Under the pieces are notes generated by a model that saw only the letters and a list, made by a program, of their open reading frames with translations, searched no databases and was not told the DNA's origin. DNA of 64,000 nucleotides from positions 57,069 to 121,068 of the forward strand of contig NZ_BQHW01000020.1 in NCBI RefSeq assembly GCF_021602025.1, given 5' to 3'. Shown piece by piece: positions 51,567 to 59,616 of this stretch. Made by a program: the position numbers and the translations under genes. How positions within the stretch are numbered: position 1 is the first letter of the stretch; each line of letters begins with the position of its first letter. This DNA comes from Pseudomonas ceruminis. GTDB taxonomy: Bacteria > Pseudomonadota > Gammaproteobacteria > Pseudomonadales > Pseudomonadaceae.

Positions 51567-53030
51567 ATGGACTCAGAAACCCCCACACCGCGAGCTCCGA
51601 GAGCAAAGCGTACAGCCGGAGCGACAACGGATACCAGTCCAGCTAAACGCAAGAGGGCACCCAAGCTCCAGGTCGTTCGTGATGTAGAGCCATCCAAAGC
51701 CGTAGAGCTGAAAAAGGCAACCGAAGCCCTCTCGATGCGAAACGTCTCTGCCGCCAGTGACTTCACATTCCTTCAGCGAAAACTCTACAACACCCTCCTT
51801 CAATTCGCCCAGCAGCGGCCGAGAGAGGAGATGGTTCATGAGATCCCGATCAAACAGGTCGAGGACAACATTGGACACACCACGTCGAACAGCCGTGATT
51901 ACCTCAAGAAGGTACTCGTGAGCATGTCTCAGACCCAGGTGGAGTTTGACTACAAGGGTGAAAGCCCTGGGCGCAAGAGCGAATGGGGCATCGCAAACCT
52001 GATCGCTGAAGCCTACATCTTGGAAGATGGCCAGACCCTTCGCTTTTCGTTCCCACCGGATCTGAAACGCCGGCTACTCGACCCAGCGATCTTCAACTTG
52101 ATCGACTTGCGGATGCAGTACCACTTCTCCAGCTTCTCTGCTCTCACTCTGCACGAGATCACGTCTCGCTACCTCGGCTCACCCATGGGAGAGACGTACC
52201 GTGCACATTGGTCTGAGTGGAGCGTTGTGCTGTCAGGATCTGCTACGCCACATGCCGAATTTCGCGACTTCAACAAAATGCTGGGTCGCGCAATCGACCA
52301 GGTCAACAGCATTGAACGCAGATTCCGCATCTCACCGCACGTCACAAAGCTAAACCGGAAGATGGACAAGCTTTGGTTCAAGCTGGAGACACTGATTCAG
52401 CCTGGCCTAGACCTTGGACCATCACCAGAGCTGGTTAGCCAGGACGTGTCAAAGCGCCTTAAAGCACTGTCCTTGAGTCAAAAAGATATCGATGAGCTTG
52501 GCATGACTCACGATGAAGAGTACCTGCTTGCGCAAGCTGACTACACCGAGGCACAGATGCGCAAGGAAGGGGCTAACGTTGCAAGTCCAGCGGCATATTT
52601 CAAGGCTGCAGTAGCCAACAACTACGCCAAGGCGCCAACTCAACAGAAGGCCGCGGAACCAGGCAGGGGCAAAAAGCCAGCCGCCTCTAAAACCGGTGAG
52701 AAGTCGAAGCCGGCGCAGGCGCCATCGCAAGCGCCGAAAGCAGCACCATCGAACCAAATGGCAGACCTGCTGGAGCAGTGGGGAGCAGCTCAGCGTGAAG
52801 CTATTCGCGCCCAGTTCATGGAACTGTCGGACGAGCAGAAGAAAGAGCTTGCGGAGAAATATGAGACCGAGCTGCGCAAAGACGATCTGGCCTACTCGCA
52901 ATACCGGTCGAAGGGTTTGAACACGATGGTGATCAATTGCTTGGTAGCGATCCAGTTCCAGGAGCGTTTCCCTGAGACCCCAAGCTCGGAAACACTCCTG
53001 CAATTCTTGCTGGGTGGAGCGAAGATCTAA
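51567..53030 (+). CDS. repA: Plasmid replication initiator RepA
   Basis: This 487-residue protein has a basic N-terminal tail (PRAPRAKRTAG, PAKRKRAPK). A two-winged-helix Rep region follows (about 55-290), with FTFLQRKLYNTLLQFAQ, EIPIKQVEDNIGHTTSNSRDYLKKVLVSMSQTQVEFDY and FSSFSALTLHEITSRYLGSPMG typical of iteron-binding initiators. A Lys/Ala/Pro linker (about 360-405) and a helical C-terminal domain complete it. RepA binds the iterons upstream, opens the origin and recruits DnaB and DnaA. No Shine-Dalgarno is visible before ATG 51567, consistent with weak translation. A convergent gene ends 2 bp after its stop. Confidence 0.93.
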   Translation: MDSETPTPRAPRAKRTAGATTDTSPAKRKRAPKLQVVRDVEPSKAVELKKATEALSMRNVSAASDFTFLQRKLYNTLLQFAQQRPREEMVHEIPIKQVEDNIGHTTSNSRDYLKKVLVSMSQTQVEFDYKGESPGRKSEWGIANLIAEAYILEDGQTLRFSFPPDLKRRLLDPAIFNLIDLRMQYHFSSFSALTLHEITSRYLGSPMGETYRAHWSEWSVVLSGSATPHAEFRDFNKMLGRAIDQVNSIERRFRISPHVTKLNRKMDKLWFKLETLIQPGLDLGPSPELVSQDVSKRLKALSLSQKDIDELGMTHDEEYLLAQADYTEAQMRKEGANVASPAAYFKAAVANNYAKAPTQQKAAEPGRGKKPAASKTGEKSKPAQAPSQAPKAAPSNQMADLLEQWGAAQREAIRAQFMELSDEQKKELAEKYETELRKDDLAYSQYRSKGLNTMVINCLVAIQFQERFPETPSSETLLQFLLGGAKI

Positions 53031-53032
53031 AG

Positions 53033-53980
53033 CTATCTGTGGCCGTTCGAGGACGGCTGCGGGGCTATCTGTGCGGTGCGCTGGACAATGTTCAACAGCG
53101 TATCAGCGGAGAGGAAAGGGGAGTTCTTCAGCATCTGCTCAATGAGCAGAGTCACCACGCCAAAGCAGTCGCCTGGCCCGATAGGCACCGATCGAGGTGG
53201 CCGGCCTTTCGTATTCACTGAGAGAAAAACCTTCCCGGGCTGATTCTCGATCGTGAACCACTTTTCGTTTTGTGCACCATGCCCTTTCCCATCAAACTTT
53301 GTCTGCATTTGCATGAAGGTCGCCAGCACGCCAGGCAGCTCGCGTCCAGATAGCTGAATGCTGATCTTGTCAGACCAGTTGAATCTCTTGGATGCGGTCG
53401 ACTCCGCGGCTTCGATCCTAATCGTGTGCTCACCGCCCCTGGTCATATCGGACTGGAAGCAAACGGCGACCTTTCCGCCGTACACGTGCCGAGTAACAAA
53501 GGTCTTCTCGCCTGCAGGCTCGCAGGCATTGTCGGAAGTGACAGGCTCCTCGGCAGCCTCAATATCCGCAGCTTCGATCAGCACCTCTGGTTCCAGGGAT
53601 GCACTGTGCTGCGAATGAGCGTTCCGGTAGATTTCGCACAGAGACTGACCAACATCTGAGTCTACGTAACCACCATTGGCCCATTGTTTGAGATCTTGAG
53701 AGAACTGCGGGCCCTCGGATTTCCCAATGCTGATCAGCACTGGGAGGGATGGTTGTGGGAGCTTGGCCTGGAGGATGCGCTCGGTACACCCTGGTAGAAT
53801 CGTGAAGAAAACTCCACGAAGATAGTGCAGGGCTGAGTTGTCGCCGGCTTTTGCCCGATCGATCGCGTCGGTGAGGTCATCACCCTCTGATTTGTAAACC
53901 TCATCGAGCACTTCGATGTCGGGTGCAGGAATTCGCAAACTAGAGAGCTTGGCAGATGCAGACTGGGCATCGAAACGCAT
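53033..53980 (-). CDS. Unknown protein convergent with repA
   Basis: This 315-residue protein starts at MRFDAQSASAKL (ATG 53980); the longer frame to 54055 lacks a start signal. The N-terminal half is helical and acidic. Residues from about 185 form a beta-rich domain (KTFVTRHVYGGKVAVCFQSDMTRGGEHTIRIEA, KWFTIENQPGKVFLSVNTKGR) with a helical end (CFGVVTLLIEQML), which looks like a compact nucleic-acid-binding fold. I do not recognise the family. A sigma70-like promoter (TTGCGT, 18 bp, TATAAC) lies near 54060-54090 on the minus strand, next to a TCCCA-TT-TGGGA dyad. Confidence 0.65.
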   Translation of the reverse strand: MRFDAQSASAKLSSLRIPAPDIEVLDEVYKSEGDDLTDAIDRAKAGDNSALHYLRGVFFTILPGCTERILQAKLPQPSLPVLISIGKSEGPQFSQDLKQWANGGYVDSDVGQSLCEIYRNAHSQHSASLEPEVLIEAADIEAAEEPVTSDNACEPAGEKTFVTRHVYGGKVAVCFQSDMTRGGEHTIRIEAAESTASKRFNWSDKISIQLSGRELPGVLATFMQMQTKFDGKGHGAQNEKWFTIENQPGKVFLSVNTKGRPPRSVPIGPGDCFGVVTLLIEQMLKNSPFLSADTLLNIVQRTAQIAPQPSSNGHR

Positions 53981-54057
53981 AAAGAAGAACCCTTGGCTCA
54001 GTAAAATACCGTTCGTAGCCTTACGGATACTAGCAATAGGGTCTTTTCTTATCAATA

Positions 54058-54090
54058 CGTGTTATATCCCATTTGGGAATAACTACGCAA
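54058..54090 (-). promoter_or_regulatory. Promoter with overlapping dyad
   Basis: On the minus strand TTGCGT and TATAAC are separated by 18 bp. The dyad TCCCATTTGGGA lies within the spacer. ATAACACGTATTG follows the -10, the mirror of the TACGTGTTAT motif seen elsewhere. Confidence 0.45.
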
Positions 54091-54096
54091 AAGATA

Positions 54097-54753
54097 CTAC
54101 AGGATGTCTATATCCAGGGCTTTGTTTAGCTCGTCTTCAATGTCGACGGAGCAGCCATCCAGCTGGAAATCAGATTTCGCCAGTACGCCCAACGCCATCA
54201 TGATCACTGGGGTTCCGAGATCAATACGCTTTGCTACGATCCTGATAGCAGCAAGATCGCGGAGGGAGGGCTTAGGGCGACCTGTGCGCCACGAGTTGAG
54301 CGTCTCATACGGCACATCGATTTTCTCGGCGGCCTCCTTCAGGTCTTCTGACCAAGTGGCTGCGATCAGTTCATCCAGAATGAAAATCGGGGATGAGGCG
54401 ACGTCTGCCTTCGTGACCTCTTCGAAATAGGCCGCGGTCTCATGGCTCTGGCTGACAGCTTTCGAATTGAACACCGCTGACTGCTGAATCAGACAGTAGT
54501 CCGACCAGCGAAAAACGTCCGCCATCTGCAGAACTCGGAACCCCGAGCAATGAAGAAATGCAGCAATAAGGTCGATTCGTTTTCGATCCAGTACGTCATG
54601 GAGGGGGCGCGGTTTGGCTTTTGACTCATCCCCAAAACAACTGGCCAGCGTGTCTGCGGTGAAACCACAGGCCTTGCTAGCCTCTTGGAAGGGGAGCGAT
54701 AGCAGTTCAGATCTATCGATTATGGCCTGATATAGGCGGAGCCCTGGGTTCAC
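54097..54753 (-). CDS. HTH regulator downstream of HDOD gene
   Basis: This 218-residue protein has a GTG start, with AAGGA 8 nt upstream. The C-terminal half carries a helix-turn-helix (DLKEAAEKIDVPYETLNSWRTGRPKPSLRDLAAIRIVAKRI, about 132-172). The N-terminal half is helical with a possible second HTH (FQEASKACGFTADTLASCFG). It starts 16 bp after the HDOD gene stop, so the two form an operon. Function unknown; probably a transcription factor. Confidence 0.7.
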   Translation of the reverse strand: MNPGLRLYQAIIDRSELLSLPFQEASKACGFTADTLASCFGDESKAKPRPLHDVLDRKRIDLIAAFLHCSGFRVLQMADVFRWSDYCLIQQSAVFNSKAVSQSHETAAYFEEVTKADVASSPIFILDELIAATWSEDLKEAAEKIDVPYETLNSWRTGRPKPSLRDLAAIRIVAKRIDLGTPVIMMALGVLAKSDFQLDGCSVDIEDELNKALDIDIL

Positions 54754-54769
54754 TACAAATCCTTCTCTC

Positions 54770-55585
54770 TTAACCGATCATCAGCACTGATTCAGACACA
54801 CGTTGTCGGCAGCTATCCAACAAATCATGAGAGAGGCCAAGAGATTTTGCTATCTCTGGGTCCACCCAGTCTGCGAGTGATGATCTATCCAACCCCATAA
54901 CCACGCCATAAGCATAGGTCGAGGATACTGATAGCAATTGGCCAAGGATATCGGGTAGGGGGGATCTATTGGAATACGTGAGCAACGCTTTTTGGATTGG
55001 GGTCGGGAATTTCCAGCGCTTCAGCAGCTCTGCTCCAACCTCAGCATTGTCAAATCCAAGCTGCGCCTGCTCGACAGGACGCCGGCCGACAAGATCGAAT
55101 GCATCAACGGATTGAACTACAGTGCAGGCTTCATCGGGCATTACCAGGTGAATGAGTAGAGCGCCTATGCCTTGCATCAAACCCGTAGTGAAAGCGATAT
55201 CCCGTTCTGCACCTATGCTCTCCGCCAGGGCAGATGCCATGAACGCAGTATGCAAACCCATTTTCCAGTAGGTCGGCATATCAATGCCTGGTGCGTCCGG
55301 CAGCGCCTTCAGTAGGCCAGTCGTGATAATGGTGGTACGGAAGTTGTGTATGCCAATTGTAGATATGGCATCTTCGAGACGGGAGACAGTTCCGCTGCGT
55401 CCGAAATAAGCAGAGTTGGCCGTGCGTAGTACTTTTGCGGCGAGAGCCTGGTCAAGGCTCACTGCTTTCACAATGCTGGACAACGGCACTGAGAGATCCC
55501 TAGACATCGCTAGTAGCTCCATAACCACCGAAGAGATCGTGGGTAAGGCTGCGGGATTCTTGAATATTTTTGCTAGGGCTTTCAT
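54770..55585 (-). CDS. HDOD-domain signalling protein
   Basis: This 271-residue protein is almost entirely one HDOD domain (about 10-215): LPTISSVVMELLAMSRD, SLDQALAAKVLRTANSAYFG, EDAISTIGIHNFRTTIITTGL, TAFMASALAESIG, TGLMQGIGALLIHL and DNAEVGAELLKRWKFP. The HD metal-binding pair is replaced by GLMQGIG, as in HDOD proteins, so it is not expected to be a phosphodiesterase. HDOD proteins act in signalling, motility and DNA-related regulation in Pseudomonas. It leads an operon with the HTH gene 54097. Confidence 0.9.
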   Translation of the reverse strand: MKALAKIFKNPAALPTISSVVMELLAMSRDLSVPLSSIVKAVSLDQALAAKVLRTANSAYFGRSGTVSRLEDAISTIGIHNFRTTIITTGLLKALPDAPGIDMPTYWKMGLHTAFMASALAESIGAERDIAFTTGLMQGIGALLIHLVMPDEACTVVQSVDAFDLVGRRPVEQAQLGFDNAEVGAELLKRWKFPTPIQKALLTYSNRSPLPDILGQLLSVSSTYAYGVVMGLDRSSLADWVDPEIAKSLGLSHDLLDSCRQRVSESVLMIG

Positions 55586-55819
55586 AAAAAGTCTCAGTGA
55601 AATTTTGAGCCATCTATCCGTAGGTAGAAATTCAAATTGTAACGTCTTGAACAGGCACGGTCATTAATGATTCAAGAATTGGAAACCTGCGCCGATAGTG
55701 TCAAATGGCCAAAAAAAAGTAATTTCAGCAATCCGTAACGCGGAGATGTACGTCACCTGTATTGATTAAATTTTGATAGTATTTTTCGTTATTGGTTCGT
55801 GATTTCATCTTACACACGC
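55586..55819. promoter_or_regulatory. Divergent promoter region
   Basis: There is no ORF. The AT-rich gap lies between the HDOD gene (minus) and the gene at 55891 (plus). It runs into leader copy D. Confidence 0.5.
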
Positions 55820-55890
55820 ATGTGACACATCCCCTGAGGCAAGGCAGTTAGGCGAAAAGCCTCAACAGCACACTCTTTCAGGAGACCCAC
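55820..55890 (+). promoter_or_regulatory. GCATCCCC-type anti-SD leader, copy D
   Basis: CGCATGTGACACATCCCC begins the element. TCCCCTGA (55830-55837) pairs with TCAGGAGA (55878-55885) at seven of eight positions. GAGGC / GCCTC arms form a hairpin between them. The layout is as in copies A-C, 30 kb away. Confidence 0.55.
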
Positions 55891-56508
55891 ATGATTTCGT
55901 ACCCACAACATAATCAAGCGCAAACTCGTTCCCTGCTGATTTCCGGACTGTTCCCCAATGGGGAGCCGTTCGCGGAAGAGGTCCAAGCCGATTCTTCCTA
56001 CGTAGCCCAGATCAAGGTGCTCGCCCAGTGTCGCTATAGCGATCTGGGTGGTGACCTGGATGTCACCGGGCTGACAGATGCTGCCACTGGGTCATCTGTA
56101 CAGGACTCGCTACTGTCGGCCAAGCAGGACCTCCTCAGCGAAGTAGAGGCTGTCGAGTATGTGATTCACACCGTTCAAAATTCCCTCAATAATGGCCGCA
56201 CGTTTTCAGCTGGTTCCACCAGCGAGTTGCGCGCTTACGTTGAGTTCTTCGACCTCATCCTATCCGAGGCCCCTCATGCGTTTGACGGGCTATGCTCCGG
56301 CGATCGGGTGGCAGATGATGAGGAAATCACCCTTGATTTCGAAGATTCCAGTTCCGCTGAGTTTGCGCTCGTGCCGGCAGATGCTTTGCTGACGCTGGCC
56401 ACCTTGGCGCTGGGGGAGGGGAGGGCTGTTGCCGCTTATCAGGTACTGACGATGGCGAGCATCACCCGTGTTGCATTGAGCAAGGCCTGCATTCGGGCCT
56501 TGGTGTAA
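55891..56508 (+). CDS. Unknown acidic protein
   Basis: This 205-residue protein is acidic (VADDEEITLDFEDSSSAEF) with helical N- and C-terminal parts and no membrane segment. The N-terminus (LISGLFPNGEPFAEEVQADSSYVAQIKVLA) looks beta-rich. I do not recognise it. AGGAGA 8 nt before the ATG fixes the start. It carries the GCATCCCC-type leader and ends at a shared bidirectional terminator. Confidence 0.65.
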   Translation: MISYPQHNQAQTRSLLISGLFPNGEPFAEEVQADSSYVAQIKVLAQCRYSDLGGDLDVTGLTDAATGSSVQDSLLSAKQDLLSEVEAVEYVIHTVQNSLNNGRTFSAGSTSELRAYVEFFDLILSEAPHAFDGLCSGDRVADDEEITLDFEDSSSAEFALVPADALLTLATLALGEGRAVAAYQVLTMASITRVALSKACIRALV

Positions 56509-56548
56509 AAAAGACCTTCTGGATACCCTCCAGAAGGTCTTTTTTTTA
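56507..56548. terminator. Bidirectional terminator
   Basis: AAAAAAGACCTTCTGGA and its exact complement TCCAGAAGGTCTTTTTT enclose TACCC. It serves 55891 (+) and 56546 (-). Confidence 0.93.
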
Positions 56549-56869
56549 CCACTGCATTTTCAGTTGGTGTAGCTCACTGATGCGCGCATGCAACTGGTCC
56601 TGGAAGTGAGCTACCTGGCCTCTCAGAAGCACCCAAATGCTCGTAAAGCAGTCACCCTCTACCCAGCCTGCCCTTGCTGGATCAACGATGCAGCTGATGG
56701 TGCCGGTGAGGTCGGATGCAATGAAGCTCAACCAAGTCTCCCCCTCAATGAGTGCGCTCTTGGGTGGCTCTGAAATCAAGTAGACGCCCTCGAAGTTACG
56801 GCCGGCAAGCAGTGTTGCAATGTGGTGGTGGCGGCCGCTTTCTGCGTACTCATCAGCGTTGCAAATCAT
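56546..56869 (-). CDS. Small protein with probable OB fold
   Basis: In this 107-residue protein residues 25-95 follow the OB-fold pattern of nucleic-acid-binding domains: VYLISEPPKSALIEGETWLSFIASDLTGTISCIVD, then EGDCFTSIWVLLRGQVAHFQDQLHARISELH, similar in rhythm to tRNA_anti or YhaM-type OB domains (GTISA...GDIV.V.G.V..F...LQL.I). It has no partner domain. It may bind single-stranded DNA or RNA. Its stop codon lies within the shared terminator. Confidence 0.55.
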   Translation of the reverse strand: MICNADEYAESGRHHHIATLLAGRNFEGVYLISEPPKSALIEGETWLSFIASDLTGTISCIVDPARAGWVEGDCFTSIWVLLRGQVAHFQDQLHARISELHQLKMQW

Positions 56870-56980
56870 GGAATTTCCGTCGACTCAGTAGAAAAAGAAC
56901 AGCACCTAGGGTATAGTAATTTTTATGCAAATTAGTTATAGATACTTGTTTGCTGAATTGTACACCAATGAGGATTACGC

Positions 56981-57349
56981 ATGAGCAAGTTGGCTGAATT
57001 TCGTGCTGCAGAGAAAGCACTGCAAGAGCAACTTTCTGCTTTGGAAGCGCTGAAAAATGATTCAGGGCTGCAACGTGAGATTGAGTTCGAAGAAAAGCTC
57101 AAAAGCCTGATGGAAGAGTACGGCGCGAATTTGGGCAAGGTCATCGCCATACTTGACCCGGCTTCAAGTCTGCGCAAAATCAATGCACGGCCAGAAGCCG
57201 ATCGTCAGCAACGTAAGCCACGTGAGGTCAAGGTCTATAAAAATCCCCACACCGGTGAGACTATCGAGACCAAAGGCGGCAATCACCGCCAGCTGAAAGA
57301 GTGGAAAACTCAGTATGGTGGTGACGTCGTCGAATCCTGGAAAAGCTAA
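56981..57349 (+). CDS. mvaT: MvaT/H-NS-family xenogeneic silencer
   Basis: This 122-residue protein has the N-terminal oligomerisation coiled coil MSKLAEFRAAEKALQEQL...LEALKND and EIEFEEKLKSLMEEYG, a basic linker, and the C-terminal DNA-binding motif KVYKNPHTGETIETKGGNHRQLKEWK with closing VVESW. These are hallmarks of Pseudomonas MvaT/MvaU. Plasmid members such as Pmr of pCAR1 silence AT-rich plasmid genes and lower the fitness cost of the plasmid. A monocistronic unit with its own AT-rich promoter and terminator. Confidence 0.95.
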   Translation: MSKLAEFRAAEKALQEQLSALEALKNDSGLQREIEFEEKLKSLMEEYGANLGKVIAILDPASSLRKINARPEADRQQRKPREVKVYKNPHTGETIETKGGNHRQLKEWKTQYGGDVVESWKS

Positions 57350-57368
57350 GCCCCATTAGCTCTTCACA

Positions 57369-57396
57369 AAACCGGCTTCTGCAGCCGGTTTTTTTT
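57369..57396 (+). terminator. Terminator of the MvaT-like gene
   Basis: AACCGGCT-TCTGC-AGCCGGTT is followed by six or more T. Confidence 0.93.
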
Positions 57397-57406
57397 CGTC
57401 CAAAAA

Positions 57407-57430
57407 AAACCCGCATAGATGCGGGTTCTT
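57407..57430 (-). terminator. Terminator of the sigma-like gene
   Basis: AACCCGCA-TAGA-TGCGGGTT, with eight T after it on the minus strand. Confidence 0.92.
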
Positions 57431-57432
57431 AT

Positions 57433-58602
57433 TTAAGTGCGCTCTGCTTGAAGCCGCTGCTCTACAGCTTTTCTCATGCGCATTTCGTAGTCGATCCGCT
57501 GCTCATAACGAGCCAGGGCCGTTGCATCGGGTTTGGTCTCGTTGTTGCGCCACCGGTAGATCGTCATTTTGGTCACCCCAAGTATGGTGGCCATGTCTTC
57601 GTCTTTCTCGGTATCGATGGCGAGGCGAGTCATCCATTCAGCCAAGATGACGTTCATGTCCCGGTCGAAACGCAAAAGGCGTTCTCTCCGGTGCGGCTCC
57701 TCTGCCAGAAGACCCCGAGCCTTTTCCATTACCTCCGTGGGCACCGACGCAGTCCGGCCATAGATGTAGGAGGAGAGTCGAGGGAGACCGATGCCCAGGG
57801 CAAAGGCGTAGTCTTGATTGCGTAGGCCCAGGTCAGAGCCGATCTTCACCAGTTCTTGCTGATCAACCGAAAGCTCGGCCCGGCTTCCGCCGCGGGGACG
57901 CTTCACACCAGCATCAGCTGGCTTGGATCGCGATGAAGTGTCCGTATCGTTTTCTTGGTCGTCCGTAGGCTGAGGTTGTACAAGGCGTACCATTGGATCT
58001 TGATCCATGGCATAGATGCCGGAACTGGCCACTGTTTGTTCTCCGTTGATCACCCGTTTAAGTGCTGCGGCCATTTTAATGGTGGCAGCTTCTGTATCGA
58101 TATCTCGATCGTGGTCTACTTCTACCTGGTCGGCTAGACCGACTTGCTCCAGTTCCTCACCCTTCTCTTGCATGTCCTCGATGGAGCGATGATTGATCAT
58201 CAGCTTCTGGCGATCTCGCAGGACTTCTCGGCTGACGTTGTGCGCCACAGCGTACACAACCGCATAGACGGCATCCTGATCTTCAATCTTAGCCAGCATA
58301 GAGCCGAAGAAGACTTCCAGCGTCCTTTGCAGGACCTCTTCAAAGTCGCTGAGTTCGCACTTGTTTTGACGGAGCTTGACCCTGCAGATTTTGCGAACGC
58401 GCTCATCGCGATCCATCTCGAAGGCCAGACGGTTCACAAACTTGCGTGAGCGGTCCACATTCGAGATGTAAGTCCCGCACAGCTTTTCAAAGGTCGAGGG
58501 GGGGCCGGATGGCTCGGAGGGGGGGAGTGACTCGATGTCGGTGTCTTGCACAAGCCCTGAAGCAGTCTCTTGCTCCAGGGCATCAATCTTTTCTACTGCC
58601 AT
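57433..58602 (-). CDS. Sigma-region-2-like protein with C-terminal HTH domains
   Basis: In this 389-residue protein residues 55-135 resemble region 2 of ECF-type sigma factors: ELSDFEEVLQRTLEVFFGSML in the place of DAEDLVQEVFLRAW, then VYAVVYAVAHNVSREVLRDRQK, like LYRIARNLAIDRLRR. An acidic, Gln/Pro linker follows (about 150-245). Two HTH-like units are near the C-terminus (LRNQDYAFALGIGLPRLSSYIYGRTASVPTEV; DEDMATILGVTKMTIYRWRNNETKP). No canonical region 4 is evident. It could be a plasmid sigma factor or a regulator built from sigma parts. The gene starts 24 bp after the 94-residue gene 58627 and is probably in its operon. Confidence 0.6.
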   Translation of the reverse strand: MAVEKIDALEQETASGLVQDTDIESLPPSEPSGPPSTFEKLCGTYISNVDRSRKFVNRLAFEMDRDERVRKICRVKLRQNKCELSDFEEVLQRTLEVFFGSMLAKIEDQDAVYAVVYAVAHNVSREVLRDRQKLMINHRSIEDMQEKGEELEQVGLADQVEVDHDRDIDTEAATIKMAAALKRVINGEQTVASSGIYAMDQDPMVRLVQPQPTDDQENDTDTSSRSKPADAGVKRPRGGSRAELSVDQQELVKIGSDLGLRNQDYAFALGIGLPRLSSYIYGRTASVPTEVMEKARGLLAEEPHRRERLLRFDRDMNVILAEWMTRLAIDTEKDEDMATILGVTKMTIYRWRNNETKPDATALARYEQRIDYEMRMRKAVEQRLQAERT

Positions 58603-58626
58603 AAAGGGCTCGTTGATTTATCCAAC

Positions 58627-58911
58627 CTACGCAGCCACGGTATCCACAGATCGGTCCAGTTGAGGGAGAGCGACACTCCTGAATTGCGCCAGCGAACTGG
58701 ACACATCGAGGAGGACATTGATGCCGGCGGCCAAGATCTCAGTCTTGATCTCAGGGTAGGCACTCATCGCGTGCTCGATCCGCTCACCTACTTTTCGGAT
58801 CTGGTCCGCTTGGCTTAGATCATCCACCCCGAACACTGTGCTGGGGTTCTGACCAGGTTCCACACCAAGGGCGTCCAGGCCGATTTCGATTGGGGAGTAC
58901 TCGTGGATCAT
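58627..58911 (-). CDS. 94-residue protein, paralogue of 59079
   Basis: A small soluble helical protein. EIGLDALG near the start and AMSAYPEIKTEILAAGINVLL in the C-terminal half match the neighbour at 59079 (EIGLSSLG; AMTDFPEAKTEILLAGVVIAS) at many positions. It lacks the neighbour's cysteine cluster. ATG 58911 is preceded by CAGAGGTAA. A perfect CTCTG / CAGAG pairing with a hairpin (AGCGGCC / GGTCGCT) between may hide this site. Family unknown. Confidence 0.65.
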   Translation of the reverse strand: MIHEYSPIEIGLDALGVEPGQNPSTVFGVDDLSQADQIRKVGERIEHAMSAYPEIKTEILAAGINVLLDVSSSLAQFRSVALPQLDRSVDTVAA

Positions 58912-58955
58912 GAAGCATTACCTCTGGTAGCGACCGCATAAGGCCGCTTTTATTG

Positions 58956-58983
58956 ATTATACGTACGTGACAGAGAACGTCAA
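58956..58983 (-). promoter_or_regulatory. Sigma70-like promoter of the 58911 gene
   Basis: On the minus strand TTGACG and TATAAT are separated by 16 bp, with an ACGTACGT palindrome next to the -10. Confidence 0.6.
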
Positions 58984-59078
58984 TCAAATCCATAACGCGT
59001 AAGTGGAAGACTGGTCCGTTTCAAATCGTTGTACTGTGCATTACGCAGGCATGTGATTGGTGATGCAGGGGCGAGTGA

Positions 59079-59363
59079 TCAGATGCAGGTAGCCTGGATT
59101 GCCCGCTCGAAGCCGGACAATGCCGCGTGAACCTCAGTCATATCTGATGCAAATGTTGACGCGATAACGACGCCAGCCAGAAGAATTTCAGTCTTGGCTT
59201 CTGGGAAGTCTGTCATTGCTTTGAGCATGCACTTGGATGCGCATTTGTTAGAGCAGCTTTTATTGAATCGTGGGCAGTGCGGTTTGCCATCGGTTGAGAG
59301 GCAACCCAGCGACGAAAGACCGATTTCCGTAGCTCCCTGGTATGTGTCAAAGCTGAAAGACAT
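59079..59363 (-). CDS. 94-residue protein with cysteine cluster, paralogue of 58627
   Basis: The same length and C-terminal pattern as the gene at 58627. It has an inserted Cys-rich central stretch (CLSTDGKPHCPRFNKSCSNK, then CASKC), six cysteines and one His within about 26 residues, which could bind zinc or form disulfides. No signal peptide. ATG 59363 is preceded by TAGGGAC, which repeats as an inverted copy (GTCCCTA) at the -10. Function unknown. Confidence 0.65.
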   Translation of the reverse strand: MSFSFDTYQGATEIGLSSLGCLSTDGKPHCPRFNKSCSNKCASKCMLKAMTDFPEAKTEILLAGVVIASTFASDMTEVHAALSGFERAIQATCI

Positions 59364-59369
59364 GCTGTG

Positions 59370-59442
59370 TCCCTAATTCCTATCTAGTCCGTTGATTGGC
59401 GATGCGGGACAAATTATAGGGACGTGTTGTTATGAGGGTCAA
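59370..59442 (-). promoter_or_regulatory. Promoter and inverted repeat of the 59363 gene
   Basis: On the minus strand TTGACC and TATAAT are separated by 18 bp. GTCCCTA overlaps the -10 and is repeated as TAGGGAC just before the ATG. A second pair GTCC / GGAC lies inside. The fold would block the ribosome binding site, or the two arms may be operator half-sites. Confidence 0.5.
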
Positions 59443-59572
59443 CAAATCGGCGCCAGAAAAGTTCCCTAAAAAGTGCGGTTTAATGCGTGCAAAATTTGGT
59501 CTGCACGATTTTTCGTATGCAAAAATGCAGCTCAGGCCTTGGGTGGGTGAAGTGTAATCTATTTGATGAATA

Positions 59573-59605
59573 AAAAAACCAGCGCCTTAAATAAGGCGCT
59601 GGTTT
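59573..59605 (-). terminator. Terminator after the membrane protein gene
   Basis: ACCAGCGCCTTA-AA-TAAGGCGCTGGT, with TTTTTTT following on the minus strand. Confidence 0.9.
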
Positions 59606-59616
59606 ATGTGATGCAG

